A stretch of 64,000 nt of DNA from an uncultured Bacteroidia bacterium (GTDB lineage Bacteria; Bacteroidota; Bacteroidia; Bacteroidales; ML635J-15), in assembly GCA_902791865.1 (NCBI GenBank), contig CADAXK010000011.1:1-64000 (forward strand). The letters run 5' to 3'. Both the position numbers and the translations under genes were made by a program. Shown piece after piece: positions 43,178 to 52,293 of the stretch. The first letter of the stretch is position 1. Every line of letters starts with the position of its first letter. Under the pieces are notes generated by a model. That model did not search any database and had not been told where the DNA came from. It saw only the letters and a program-made list of their open reading frames with translations.

Positions 43178-45412
43178 TTACTTTATGTTCTTGGGCTGCA
43201 AGTTTTCGGGAAGGGTAATTACATATATGTCGAGGTTGCCCTTCTTGCCTTTCGGTGCATTCGACTTTGAGAAATAAGCCTTAGTGCCATCAGTTGAAAT
43301 CTTGTAACCATAATCATCCGATGCGGTATTGATTTCCTTGCCAAGGTTTATTGGTTCGCTCCAGCAGTCCCAGCAATCGGAGCCCGTACGGGTTGACACA
43401 TACATGTCGAGTCCACCAAGACCGCCATGACCATCCGATGCAAAGTACAAATGCTTGTTGTCGGAATGCAGGAAAGGCGTGCGCTCGGTGTATAATGTAT
43501 TGATTGACGCACCGAGATTTATAGGTTTGCCCCATTCGCCATTTTCATCCACAGTGCAAACATAAATGTCGGTCTGATGTTCGTCAACTTTTCCGTGATA
43601 TTCAAGTCCATCAAAATCGGCATCGTTGAAGAAATTGAGCATATCGCTACGCTTTGCAGCAAAGAACAAAGCCTTTCCATCGCGACTGAGGAAAGCATCA
43701 CCCTGCCAGTTGCTGGAATTTACATTGTTCGACATTTTCTGAGGCTTGCCCCAGGTAGCACCTGCCTTCTTCGAGAAGTAAAGCCTTCCGTTCCTGAAAA
43801 TGTACATTACATTTCCAGCAGCATTTACCGACTGCGGATAGTCGTTGTTCTTTGTCGAAACTTCGCTTATCAGCTGAGCTTCCGTCCAACCATCAGCAGA
43901 CCTTTCCGAAACGAAAATATCTTCGCCACCCTTGCTGTTGCCACGACCTTCGCCGCAGAAATACAATGTGTTGCCATCGGCAGACAAGATTGGATTGTAC
44001 TCGTTTCCATTGGTATTCACAGTTTCGGGCAAAGCCTCGGCAACAATTGCAGGATTTTTCTGCTCAAGAATGTTGAGCAATGCATTTATCTTCTGCGGTT
44101 TATCCTTCCAATAATCCTTGTATTTGAGGACTGTTACCGTTGCATTCGACCAGTTTCCTGCAACAATGTCGGCTTCAATCATCTTCTGCAATGCAACAAA
44201 AGCCTTTTCCTTGGGAGCTGCTTCCTTAATGTATTCGTCGTATGCTGCCGCCGACTTCTTGGGATTGTAGCCGTTATGTATCTTCAGTTTGTCGCCCTTT
44301 ACTGCTATTGCAGAATCTACAACATATTTGTCGCGGATAAGGCTACGCTGGCTTTCGGTAAGTTCGCTGTAGAAATTTTTCAGCGAAAGCAATTCGCCAT
44401 CCGAAGCAACAAGGTTGTAATACAACTTTACAGCCTGATTCTTCTTTTCTCCATCCAGATTCTTGTAACAGTACTTTATGATTTCCGCATTGTCGCCTGC
44501 ACACTGCAAAGCCGACGATATTGCCATGCTTTTCCACTTGCTTTCTGGATGTCTCTTTACAAAACGAATGTAGGAACTGCAATTGCCATCTGCGGTTTCC
44601 TCATTGAAAAGTTTTTCCTCGTACATCATTTCAGCCTTGTAATACTGCGAACTTTTCGGATATTTTTTCATGTACTCTTTCAAAGCGGCTGACGTGTTTT
44701 CCTTTTCTGCATCGTTAAGAGCAATGACATATACCTTTTCCTGCGCATCGGCAGCTAAAGCCGATTCCGGATATTTCTTCAGGAATTCCTCGTATGCTTC
44801 GGCTGTATTGGCGCTCTGAGCCTTTTCAAAACCTTTTTCATCACGTCTTCTGGTAGCATCGGGCACTTGCTGTGCATCTGGATATGTACGAATGAAGGCG
44901 GCATAGTCCTCCTCGGTATTTTTAGCAATTGTCAGTTTGTAAGCCTCAATATTGCGGTACATTTTTGCTTCGGACTTGTATTCCTCAGATGCTTTTCGGT
45001 AGAAGAAAAGGTAATTTTGATATGCCTCGTATGTATTAGCCTTTTCTGCATCTTTAAGAGCATAGCGACATATCGTATCGTAATAGTTAATAAAAATTTC
45101 CATGCTGATTGGCACTGCTTTCAGCTTTTCCTTAGTCTTTTCGTCAAGCTGTGGATAATATGCTTCGCATGTCTGAATGCACTTGTATGCCTCCACTGGA
45201 TCGTAGCCTTCGTATTCCCTCTGAAAAAGCAGGTATGCCTTGTAGAAGTTGAATTCCACATCGTCCTGGTTCTTGCTGAGTCCTTTTTCTATAGCCTTAA
45301 GTGCGTTGTCGTACTTGCCCTTCCAGATGAGTTCCAACGACTTGGTCTGCTGAGAGAAGACCGTTACAGAAAGCATAATCGTCAAACAAAAAAGTATAAC
45401 CTTTCTATTCAT
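43178..45412 (-). CDS. Secreted TPR plus PD40 beta-propeller protein
   Basis: This 744-residue protein has a signal peptide (CLTIMLSVTVFSQ), then about 420 residues of helical TPR-like repeats in which AYEEFLKKYPESALAADAQEK and ALKEYMKKYPKSSQYYKAE are clear units. A PD40/WD40-like propeller covers residues about 470-740 (NPILSADGNTLYFCGEG, GDAFLSRDGKALFFAAKR, TPFLHSDNKHLYFASDGHGG, YKISTDGTKAYFSKS). The layout resembles the N-terminal part of PorE-type T9SS proteins but without the OmpA domain. Periplasmic or outer-membrane associated; peptidoglycan or T9SS role is inferred only. Confidence 0.8.
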   Translation of the reverse strand: MNRKVILFCLTIMLSVTVFSQQTKSLELIWKGKYDNALKAIEKGLSKNQDDVEFNFYKAYLLFQREYEGYDPVEAYKCIQTCEAYYPQLDEKTKEKLKAVPISMEIFINYYDTICRYALKDAEKANTYEAYQNYLFFYRKASEEYKSEAKMYRNIEAYKLTIAKNTEEDYAAFIRTYPDAQQVPDATRRRDEKGFEKAQSANTAEAYEEFLKKYPESALAADAQEKVYVIALNDAEKENTSAALKEYMKKYPKSSQYYKAEMMYEEKLFNEETADGNCSSYIRFVKRHPESKWKSMAISSALQCAGDNAEIIKYCYKNLDGEKKNQAVKLYYNLVASDGELLSLKNFYSELTESQRSLIRDKYVVDSAIAVKGDKLKIHNGYNPKKSAAAYDEYIKEAAPKEKAFVALQKMIEADIVAGNWSNATVTVLKYKDYWKDKPQKINALLNILEQKNPAIVAEALPETVNTNGNEYNPILSADGNTLYFCGEGRGNSKGGEDIFVSERSADGWTEAQLISEVSTKNNDYPQSVNAAGNVMYIFRNGRLYFSKKAGATWGKPQKMSNNVNSSNWQGDAFLSRDGKALFFAAKRSDMLNFFNDADFDGLEYHGKVDEHQTDIYVCTVDENGEWGKPINLGASINTLYTERTPFLHSDNKHLYFASDGHGGLGGLDMYVSTRTGSDCWDCWSEPINLGKEINTASDDYGYKISTDGTKAYFSKSNAPKGKKGNLDIYVITLPENLQPKNIK

Positions 45413-45558
45413 GTGTACATTTTTTTAGGTCGTAAATTTACTTCAAATAATCGGACTAAAGAAGAATAATATTCATTATTTATCACACGATAAAGGTTGA
45501 TAGGGAAAACGCAAACAATAAAATATAAGTTACAGAACTACAGGTTGTTAATATAAAA

Positions 45559-45599
45559 GGCGGAAGTCTCCGACTAATTATATCGGAGAGTTTTCCGCC
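45559..45599 (-). terminator. Long terminator hairpin after pyrH-frr
   Basis: GGCGGAA pairs with TTCCGCC and an inner CTCCGA pairs with TCGGAG, with a short asymmetric internal loop. A TTTTATATT run follows on the minus strand. Confidence 0.8.
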
Positions 45600-45642
45600 A
45601 ATTGTATTATCTATTGTAATGTACCAAAAGTATTACTGATGA

Positions 45643-46203
45643 TTATACTGTCATCAGTTCTTTTTCCTTGGCATCTATTACAGAATCTACTTTCTTGATG
45701 AAATCTTCGTGAGTTTTGTGAACGGTTTGTTCTGCATCTTTTGCTTCGTCTTCAGATACACCGTCCTTCTTCAGTTTCTTGAATTCCTCGATTGCGTTAC
45801 GGCGTGCATTCCTTATTACAACCTTTGCATCTTCGCCAAGTCCCTTCACCTGCTTTACGAGCTGTTTACGGCGTTCCTCCGTCAGAGGCGGAACGATAAT
45901 ACGGATAACTTCGCCATTGTTTGCGGGGTTGAATCCAAGGTTTGCTGCCATAATGGCCTTTTCGATAGCCGGGATTGTCGACTTGTCCCACGGCTGTATA
46001 AAAATGGTCTTAGGATCTGGAGCCGAAAGGTTGGCAACCTGCGAGATTGGCGACATAGTGCCGTAGCATTCAACCTTTACCGATTCAAGCATTGCTGGAT
46101 TTGCCTTGCCTGCACGAATCTTGGCAAGTTCTTTCTCAAGATGTTCGAGTGCGGACTTCATTCCGTCCTTTGCATCCTCTATATACAATTCCAATTCTTC
46201 CAT
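45643..46203 (-). CDS. frr: Ribosome recycling factor
   Basis: This 186-residue protein splits post-termination ribosomes with EF-G. Family blocks are HLEKELAKIRAGKANPAML, the CYGTMSPISQVANLSAPDPK domain II start, AIEKAIMAANLGFNPANNGE, and IRIIVPPLTEERRKQLVKQV. It starts 2 bases after pyrH, the usual bacterial arrangement. Confidence 0.97.
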   Translation of the reverse strand: MEELELYIEDAKDGMKSALEHLEKELAKIRAGKANPAMLESVKVECYGTMSPISQVANLSAPDPKTIFIQPWDKSTIPAIEKAIMAANLGFNPANNGEVIRIIVPPLTEERRKQLVKQVKGLGEDAKVVIRNARRNAIEEFKKLKKDGVSEDEAKDAEQTVHKTHEDFIKKVDSVIDAKEKELMTV

Positions 46204-46205
46204 AA

Positions 46206-46913
46206 TTACTTTGTAATGTATGTTCCTATATTTTCGTTATTTATTACTTTTTCGAGGTTTCCGTAGGTGTCCATATCGAACACGATTACCGGCATATTGT
46301 TTTCCTTGCACAATGTGAAAGCTGTGAGATCCATAATCTTAAGTCCACGCTTGTAAACCTCATCGAAGGTTATGGTGTCGAACTTTGTTGCAGTCGGGTC
46401 TTTTTCCGGATCGGCAGTATATACACCGTTCACGCGCGTACCCTTAAGGAAAACATCGGCTTCAATTTCGATTGCGCGCAAAGCCGATGCACTATCGGTA
46501 GAGAAATATGGATTTCCCGTACCGCCTGCAAGTATGCAAACATACGAGTTTTCCAATGCTTCCACTACCTTAGGCTTCGAAATGCGTTCGCCAATAGATT
46601 CAATGCCGATTGAAGTGAACAATCTTGTCTTAACTCCAACCGATTCCAATCCGTTCTGCAAAGCCAACGAGTTGATTATTGTTGCAAGCATTCCCATCTG
46701 GTCGCCCTTTACACGGTCGAAACCTTTGCTTTCGCCAGAAATTCCACGGAAGATGTTGCCACCACCGATTACTATTCCAATCTGAACACCTTTTTCGTGT
46801 ATTGCTTTAATCTGGTTTGCATATTCCATAAGGTGGGTTTCGCTAATACCCTGCTTCGATGCTCCGGCAAGCGACTCGCCACTGAGCTTTAACAATATAC
46901 GTTTGAATCTCAT
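46206..46913 (-). CDS. pyrH: UMP kinase
   Basis: This 235-residue amino-acid-kinase-fold enzyme makes UDP from UMP. It has RILLKLSGESLAG, VIGGGNIFRG, the GDQMGMLATIINSLALQ block, ILAGGTGNPYFSTDSASALRA and VNGVYTADPEKDPTATKFD. It is first in the pyrH-frr operon with a promoter box at 46934-46941 just before it. Confidence 0.97.
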   Translation of the reverse strand: MRFKRILLKLSGESLAGASKQGISETHLMEYANQIKAIHEKGVQIGIVIGGGNIFRGISGESKGFDRVKGDQMGMLATIINSLALQNGLESVGVKTRLFTSIGIESIGERISKPKVVEALENSYVCILAGGTGNPYFSTDSASALRAIEIEADVFLKGTRVNGVYTADPEKDPTATKFDTITFDEVYKRGLKIMDLTAFTLCKENNMPVIVFDMDTYGNLEKVINNENIGTYITK

Positions 46914-46933
46914 CGCAATAATTTTTTAGGTCA

Positions 46934-46941
46934 CAAAAGTA
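46934..46941 (-). promoter_or_regulatory. Probable -7 box of pyrH-frr
   Basis: TACTTTTG on the minus strand, 20 bases before the ATG at 46913. The -33 region would fall in the AT-rich repeat tract, and no TTTG at the right spacing is seen. Confidence 0.45.
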
Positions 46942-46946
46942 ATAAA

Positions 46947-47060
46947 ATTTGATAATTCGAGGATTTGAAAATTCAATAATTCAAAAATTTAAAAATTCAA
47001 CGGTAGAGACATTGCGCAATATTCCATTTTTCGTTGAGACGCAAAATTTTGCGTCTTTAC
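46947..47060 (+). repeat. Repeat island with AT-rich tract and AGACGCAAAATTTTGCGTCT palindrome
   Basis: A GATAATTCGAGGATTTGAAA tract (46950-47000) is followed by GTAGAGACATTGCGCAATATTC and, at 47037-47056, the perfect 20-base palindrome AGACGCAAAATTTTGCGTCT. This is the same module order (AT tract next to GTAGA palindrome) as at 7.5 and 58.95 kb. The rest of the 382-base gap (47061-47295) is AT-rich with a probable promoter. Confidence 0.7.
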
Positions 47061-47261
47061 AATATATAGTTGTTAGTATCGTTATATGGCAATCGTTTGT
47101 CGCTAATATATTTATTATTAGCAATTTACCCTTATAATATTTTTGCTGTATCTTATGTTTAAAACCGCTTTTCCCTGAAAATCCGAGGGTTATAAATCGT
47201 AATAAACACTAATGTGTTGATTACTTTATGTTTCGGGTGAATTTTATTATTTCTGGCATTA

Positions 47262-47269
47262 TATTTTTG
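47262..47269 (+). promoter_or_regulatory. Probable -7 box of the gene before aroK
   Basis: TATTTTTG fits TAnnTTTG, 26 bases before the ATG at 47296; no clear -33 box. Confidence 0.45.
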
Positions 47270-47295
47270 TACGCGATTTTATAGATAAACTACGG

Positions 47296-48051
47296 ATGGA
47301 GAAACTGATTTATAGACATACCGATGTGGAAAGGCTCGAACTTTTGAGATCCTTCGATAGGTATTTGCGCGAGAATCCGCTAGGCGAAGATTGTTTATTC
47401 GCTGAATATCAGTTTAATATAACTGAAGAAAATCTTTCTGTATTTGAAAAATTCAGAACTTACAAGGAATGCCTAAGACAACAGGAAGAGGCTTTTAACA
47501 ACAACTACAACAACCTTTTCGGAAAGGCCAAAACTTTCGTTGTTCACTACTATATGTCGATGCACATGGCTATTGAGCGTGGCGAACTTCCAGTTGACAT
47601 CACATCATGGTACGGTCTGCAGTATCCGTTTGTTATTCCAAATCCACGCAACGGAGAGGAACTTCTTGAAACAGCCGCACATCTTTTCGAATGCGACTCG
47701 AAGCGTGTTGCCAATGGTGGACGACTGCTGACAAATCCAAATATTTCATCCGTTAAGATTTGGATTGAAAAATTCGACGACATTCACAAGGAACGTATGT
47801 ATCGCCAGAATCTTAATAAGGCAGAGGTCGAAAACATAGACTACATCCGCGATACTACCGACAAACTGATAGTTGAAATTTTTGAAGCAGCATCGGAGCG
47901 TTATGCCGACCTTGAATTCGAGGAAAGGTTGAAACTCATGAACGAACTAGGCTTCAACATTCAGCAGGTCGTTCGCAAACCTCGTCAACGCAAGCAGGAA
48001 GAAGAAGCTCAATTGAAAGCCGAGGCCCAACTGCAGATTCCGCTTTTCTAA
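47296..48051 (+). CDS. Conserved-looking cytoplasmic protein of unknown function
   Basis: This 251-residue protein has no signal peptide or membrane segment. It is mainly helical, with a middle part VHYYMSMHMAIERGELPVDI and WYGLQYPFVIPNPRNGEEL, and a charged C-terminal helix rich in Gln and Glu (RKPRQRKQEEEAQLKAEAQ) ending in LQIPLF. That final hydrophobic peptide resembles clamp-binding motifs of the QLxLF type (here QLQIPLF), so an interaction with the DNA sliding clamp is possible but unproven. It is 3 bases upstream of aroK and co-transcribed. Family not recognised. Confidence 0.7.
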   Translation: MEKLIYRHTDVERLELLRSFDRYLRENPLGEDCLFAEYQFNITEENLSVFEKFRTYKECLRQQEEAFNNNYNNLFGKAKTFVVHYYMSMHMAIERGELPVDITSWYGLQYPFVIPNPRNGEELLETAAHLFECDSKRVANGGRLLTNPNISSVKIWIEKFDDIHKERMYRQNLNKAEVENIDYIRDTTDKLIVEIFEAASERYADLEFEERLKLMNELGFNIQQVVRKPRQRKQEEEAQLKAEAQLQIPLF

Positions 48052-48054
48052 CCA

Positions 48055-48579
48055 ATGAGAATATTTCTTGTCGGATTCATGGGTGCTGGCAAGTCCGTAA
48101 TAGGTCGGCTGCTAACCAAATCTCTCAACCTTGATTTCTACGACCTCGATTCCGAAATAGAATCAAAATACCGCACATCGGTTTCTTCAATCTTTGCGAA
48201 ATACGACGAAGCATGCTTCAGAAAGTTGGAAACGACAGTTCTGCAATCGTTTTCCGACAAAGATAATTTTATAATGTCGTGCGGAGGAGGAACACCTTGC
48301 TTCAACAACAATATGGAACTGATGAATTCTCTTGGAATCACAGTGTACCTGAAACTTCCGCCCGATGCCCTTGCGACAAGAATCTATAATTCGGTTAAAA
48401 CCCGACCGCTAACAGCAGAAAAAACGCAAGAGGAACTTGCTGAATATGTTGAGAAAACTCTCGGCATTCGCGAATTATTCTATTCCATGGCAAAAATCAC
48501 AATCGACTGCACAAATGCCAACAAGACAGAAATTGTAGAAAAGATTGCTTCTGCTATTACCAGCATTGGTATCCGCTAA
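48055..48579 (+). CDS. aroK: Shikimate kinase
   Basis: This 174-residue enzyme phosphorylates shikimate in aromatic amino-acid synthesis. It has the P-loop GFMGAGKSVIGR (7-18), the FYDLDSEIE shikimate-binding Asp block, VLQSFSDKDNFIMSCGGGTP, and the lid VKTRPLT. The length is normal. It is the second gene of a two-gene unit. Confidence 0.95.
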   Translation: MRIFLVGFMGAGKSVIGRLLTKSLNLDFYDLDSEIESKYRTSVSSIFAKYDEACFRKLETTVLQSFSDKDNFIMSCGGGTPCFNNNMELMNSLGITVYLKLPPDALATRIYNSVKTRPLTAEKTQEELAEYVEKTLGIRELFYSMAKITIDCTNANKTEIVEKIASAITSIGIR

Positions 48580-48644
48580 AAATGGGATGATACATGTAAT
48601 TGTTTATTATAATGTATTTATACGACAATATTAATAAATGGACT

Positions 48645-48805
48645 CGTCATTTCGGAAGCTAGTCGGAACACGCGATACGGAACGGAGAGCGTTGTGAAGA
48701 CTGCTATCCGTAATCTCATACAAAATTACTAATCAAGGAGATTCCGCATAAGCGAGTTCACACGACACGTTCCTTAGTCGGTTCACTCAGCTTTGTGGAA
48801 TGACG
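48645..48805 (-). repeat. About 170-base interspersed element, copy 2 (opposite orientation)
   Basis: Read on the minus strand it matches 17993-18172 in order: GAACCGACTAAGG, ACGTGTCGTGTGA, CTCGCTT.TGCGG, CGGATAGC, CTTCACA, CGTATCG, CTTCCGAAATGAC. Its ends are CGTCATTTC and GGAATGACG, inverted repeats of each other. The central 20-30 bases differ from copy 1. It lies in the gap between convergent aroK and pruA and has no gene. Confidence 0.75.
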
Positions 48806-48831
48806 ATTCGTTTTTTAGTTGACATAAAAAA

Positions 48832-48852
48832 AGCGGAGAATAAATCTCCGCT
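48832..48852 (-). terminator. Terminator after pruA
   Basis: AGCGGAGA pairs with TCTCCGCT around ATAAA, followed by TTTTTTT on the minus strand. Confidence 0.9.
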
Positions 48853-48871
48853 CATATTGAAAAAATAAATC

Positions 48872-50512
48872 TTATTTCTTCTTGTCAGCCCCGAGGAACG
48901 GATAACCGTATTCTGTTGGAGGACAGAAAGTTTCCTTAATCGAGCGGGTGCTAATCCACCTGTAGAGGTTGAGTTCGCTACCTGCCTTGTCGTTGGTACC
49001 CGATGCCCTTGCACCGCCGAATGGCTGGTTGCCAACAACTGCGCCTGTCGGCTTGTCGTTGATGTAGAAGTTACCAGCTGCATGACGAAGTACATTTTCT
49101 GCTTCGATGATTGCATAGCGGCACTTTGCAAAGATTGAACCTGTAAGTGCGTACGGTGAAGTTTCGTCGCAGAGGTGGAGAGTTTCGGTGTACTTGTCGT
49201 CATCGTAAACGAAAACTGTGATAACCGGACCGAACATTTCTTCCTGGATTGCCTCGTAGTGTGGATCAGTTGTTACGATGATAGTTGGGTCGATGAAGTA
49301 ACCAACCTTCTTGTCGTATGTTCCACCGAGAGCAATCTTAGCCTTGCGCGACTTCTTTGCTCTGTCGATGTAGCCGGCAATCTTGTCGAACGATTCTTCG
49401 TCGATGACTGCGTTTACGAAGTTTGTGAAGTCGAATACATCGCCAACCTTTACGGTCTTCATCATTTCCTTAACATTCTTCAAGGTTTCGTCCCACAACG
49501 ACTTTGGAATGTATGCGCGTGAAGCTGCCGAGCACTTCTGTCCCTGGAATTCGAAAGCACCACGAACAATTGCAACTGCGAGTTCGCGTGGGTCAGCCGA
49601 CTTGTGTGCAAAGATGAAATCCTTACCGCCAGTTTCACCGACTATCTTTGGATAAGTGTTGTACTTGTCGATGTTGTCGCCAATCTGCTTCCAGAATGCC
49701 TTGAAAGTAGATGTGCTTCCTGTGAAGTGGATACCTGCAAGGTGAGGTGATGTGAAAGCTACGCTGCTGATAACCGAACCCTTGCCTGGGAGGAAGTTGA
49801 TAACGCCGTCTGGCAAACCTGCTTCCTGGAAAATCTTCATCAAGTAGTAGTTGGAAAGGATAGCAGTTGTTGCCGGCTTCCAAATGGTAACATTACCCAT
49901 CAATACTGGCGAAATGTTGAGGTTGCAAGCGATTGATGTGAAGTTGAATGGAGTGATTGCGTAAACGAATCCTTCCATTGCGCGGTATTCGTTGCGGTTG
50001 AGTACCGAATTGTCGGAAATTGGCTGCTGAGCGTAAATCTTCGATGCGAAGTACGAGTTGAAGCGGAGGAAGTCGATAGTTTCCTGTGCGCTGTCGATTT
50101 CAGCCTGCATCGGATTCTTGCCCTGACCGAGCATAGTAGCTGCGTTGATAACATATCTGTATTTCTTCGAAAGAAGTTCACCGATACGCATCATGATGGA
50201 AGCGCGTTCAATCCAAGGGGTGTCTTCCCACTGCTTCTTGGCTGCCAATGCAGCATCGATAGCCATCTGTACTTCCTTCTTGCCAACCTTGTGGTACTTT
50301 GCAAGCACGTGCTTGTGGTTTGTAGGCATAACAACCTTGCCCATGTCACCAGTCTTAACTTCCTTACCGCCAATGATGCAAGGAATTTCGATGCACTGGT
50401 TGAACTGACGTTCGAGTTCTTCTTTCAATAATTTTCTTTCTGGTGTTCCGGGTGCGTAAGAGAATCCCGGTTCGTTCTTAGGCTCTCTGAATGAGAATAA
50501 TGCGTTATTCAT
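48872..50512 (-). CDS. pruA: L-glutamate gamma-semialdehyde dehydrogenase (1-pyrroline-5-carboxylate dehydrogenase)
   Basis: This 546-residue aldehyde dehydrogenase oxidises glutamate semialdehyde to glutamate with NAD, the second step of proline use. NAD-binding and active-site blocks are ISPVLMGNVTIWKPATTAIL, HFTGSTSTFKAFW, IVGETGGKDFIFAHK (general-base Glu) and FEFQGQKCSAASRAYIP (nucleophile Cys). No proline dehydrogenase domain is fused and none is adjacent. Single gene with its own terminator. High expression is suggested by its uniform codon use. Confidence 0.95.
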   Translation of the reverse strand: MNNALFSFREPKNEPGFSYAPGTPERKLLKEELERQFNQCIEIPCIIGGKEVKTGDMGKVVMPTNHKHVLAKYHKVGKKEVQMAIDAALAAKKQWEDTPWIERASIMMRIGELLSKKYRYVINAATMLGQGKNPMQAEIDSAQETIDFLRFNSYFASKIYAQQPISDNSVLNRNEYRAMEGFVYAITPFNFTSIACNLNISPVLMGNVTIWKPATTAILSNYYLMKIFQEAGLPDGVINFLPGKGSVISSVAFTSPHLAGIHFTGSTSTFKAFWKQIGDNIDKYNTYPKIVGETGGKDFIFAHKSADPRELAVAIVRGAFEFQGQKCSAASRAYIPKSLWDETLKNVKEMMKTVKVGDVFDFTNFVNAVIDEESFDKIAGYIDRAKKSRKAKIALGGTYDKKVGYFIDPTIIVTTDPHYEAIQEEMFGPVITVFVYDDDKYTETLHLCDETSPYALTGSIFAKCRYAIIEAENVLRHAAGNFYINDKPTGAVVGNQPFGGARASGTNDKAGSELNLYRWISTRSIKETFCPPTEYGYPFLGADKKK

Positions 50513-50633
50513 AATAATTTTATTTTGTTTTGTTAATTTTTTTGATTTGCAAACCTACATAAAATTTCTGATTTATGTATCGGGAGAATAAAAAAAGTTT
50601 GCTGGGTTTGTAAAATTTTATGATTATTAATAA

Positions 50634-50770
50634 TGCAATAAATTTTGCAAAAATCACAAGAATTTTGAAGTTGGCAGGGGAGGAATAAGGCTCTGCAGTT
50701 ATTATTTTGTTTTGGCGGATAAAATATCCTTATACTCACACCTTCGGGAGTACAAATCCCGAAGGACGAA
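50634..50770 (+). repeat. Double-hairpin repeat, copy A (core 50714-50770)
   Basis: The core reads GGCGGATAAAATATCC, TTATACTCACA, then CCTTCGGGAGTACAAATC and CCGAAGG: a small stem (GGATA/TATCC) and a strong 9-pair stem (CCTTCGGGA/TCCCGAAGG). The left part begins TGCAATAAAT and ends TTATTATTTTGTTTT, shared with copy B. It lies 3' of the minus-strand lipoprotein gene at 50825. The remainder of the gap (50513-50633) is the AT-rich pruA leader; a short minus-strand frame at 50533-50739 has no coding character. Confidence 0.85.
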
Positions 50771-50824
50771 ATATACTACTGCATAAAAGTAATATATTAA
50801 ATAAAAGAAGAAATATTTTTTTCA

Positions 50825-51259
50825 TTATCTAATTTTTTTAAATTTATAATCACTATCAGGCATATCTCCAGGCTGAGACATTCCTCCTAAAAAAGACATA
50901 CTCAGTCTGCTATTACTTAAACTAAATGTAAATGGTGAATACAGAAAATAATCATTTTCATCAATATAATAATACATTTTCATCGTGTCCTCAGCAAAAT
51001 CAAATCCGCAATATGTTCTATTATCAAAAATAGATTTTTGCGATGTTGTATTAATAATTTGAATGGAATCTTCCTCAAAGATAAGTTTTAATACTCCATC
51101 CCTATTATACCTATAATTCGTACATTTCCATTCTCCTAAAATATTTTTTTTGACAATCTCAACCCCATCATTTTTTGTTGTGTATTTTTTTTCACATCCG
51201 CTAAATGCTATCACACCTATCATCCCGATAAGTAGTGATAATAAAATTTTTATTTTCAT
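50825..51259 (-). CDS. Small lipoprotein of unknown function, cassette 1
   Basis: This is a 144-residue lipoprotein from ATG 51259 (MKIKILLSLLIGMIGVIAFSGC); an upstream start would put a charged stretch before the signal and is unlikely. The mature part ILGEWKCTNYRYNRDGVLKL, then alternating strands ending YKFKKIR, looks like a small lipocalin-like beta barrel (LGEWK is a common lipocalin start). DNA coding for GVIAFSGCE is almost identical to that in the next lipoprotein gene although the mature parts are unrelated. The gene is flanked by double-hairpin repeats. Confidence 0.75.
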   Translation of the reverse strand: MKIKILLSLLIGMIGVIAFSGCEKKYTTKNDGVEIVKKNILGEWKCTNYRYNRDGVLKLIFEEDSIQIINTTSQKSIFDNRTYCGFDFAEDTMKMYYYIDENDYFLYSPFTFSLSNSRLSMSFLGGMSQPGDMPDSDYKFKKIR

Positions 51260-51508
51260 TTTTATTAATTTTTTTGTTTTAGGGATTGTTGCCTGTTTTA
51301 ATTTCACACATTGCATAATCCCATCACCTGCAAAGTACAAAACGCTTTACTAAAACTCCTTTCTGGTATTAACTAATTACTCCATATCATCACTAATTGA
51401 CGACAAAGTTACCAATTCTATCGCCAACAGGGCAAAAGTAATACATTTTTCACAATCCACAAATAAATATGAGGTTTTTTTGAGAAATTTTTCATGGGTC
51501 ACTAGTGA

Positions 51509-51643
51509 TGCAATAAATATTCGCATTGAAAGCTAGAATATTGTAGTTAGCAAGAAATATGGCTATGTTGTTATTATTTTGTTTTGTCGGATAAAATATC
51601 CTTATACTCACACCTTCGGGAGTACAAATCCCGAAGGACGAAA
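51509..51643 (+). repeat. Double-hairpin repeat, copy B (core 51586-51643)
   Basis: Same layout as copy A: TGCAATAAAT at the left, TTATTATTTTGTTTT, then GTCGGATAAAATATCC and the CCTTCGGGA/TCCCGAAGG stem. It ends 6 bases from the stop of the second lipoprotein gene. Bases 51260-51508 are AT-rich leader of cassette 1 with nothing else recognised. Confidence 0.85.
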
Positions 51644-51648
51644 GGGAT

Positions 51649-52236
51649 TTACCATATCCTATTAATATTTATTTCGTATTCATCATTTTCAGAGCATTTC
51701 CTATCAGTATAGAATATACCCAACCATCCATAAGCATCATCACACACTCCTTGCTGTACAACTACATCAATAATATTCTTTTGTATCTCACTTTTTTCAA
51801 CTGTAAAACATATCTCATCATTTAGAGGGCAATGCGCTGTAGCAAGCATAAGGAAAACACTTGATTTATTAAAATCTATTACGGGAAGTTCTATTTCATG
51901 TGGGTACGCATATTCACAATATCCTAATAAATTTTCGTATCTCTCTTCGTCATTAATAAGAAGCACCCAATAAGCATCGTAGTCATTTCCTTCCATGTTA
52001 TAGTCATAGTCTGCTATCAAGAATTCTTCGTCTGGAATTCGACCTGCACATTTTTCAAAGTTAAGAATATTTATATGCGTTATTCTTACAGCATAAATGC
52101 CAACGGTATCTATCGTATCTGTAGTTAATCGTATAGTACTATTGGTCGGGTCTATCGGTTCTGGCTTCTCGCATCCGCTAAATGCTATCACACCCATTGC
52201 TACAACGAGTATTGATATTAAAATATTCTTTTTCAT
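51649..52236 (-). CDS. Small lipoprotein of unknown function, cassette 2
   Basis: This is a 195-residue lipoprotein (lipobox FSGC, Cys22) with an ordinary ATG. The mature part has six or more cysteines (KCAGRIP, GYCEYAYP, AHCPLNDEICF, QGVCDDAYG, RKCSEND), which probably form disulfides. It has a beta-rich pattern: FNKSSVFLMLATAHCP and IIDVVVQQGVCDD. Family not recognised. It shares the signal-peptide DNA with cassette 1 (23 identical bases at 52172-52194 and 51195-51217) but no similarity in the mature part. Confidence 0.75.
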   Translation of the reverse strand: MKKNILISILVVAMGVIAFSGCEKPEPIDPTNSTIRLTTDTIDTVGIYAVRITHINILNFEKCAGRIPDEEFLIADYDYNMEGNDYDAYWVLLINDEERYENLLGYCEYAYPHEIELPVIDFNKSSVFLMLATAHCPLNDEICFTVEKSEIQKNIIDVVVQQGVCDDAYGWLGIFYTDRKCSENDEYEININRIW

Positions 52237-52293
52237 AATCTTACCTTTCGTTTAAAATATAATTGTCACAAATATAAGCATTGTTTTCTATTG

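Noticed and set aside
45413-45642. tRNA or small RNA gene in the gap after frr
   Set aside because: I found no cloverleaf or TTCGANTC-like T-arm; the only structure is the terminator at 45559-45599.
50533-50739. Minus-strand 68-residue frame behind pruA
   Set aside because: It overlaps the double-hairpin repeat and has no family features or promoter.
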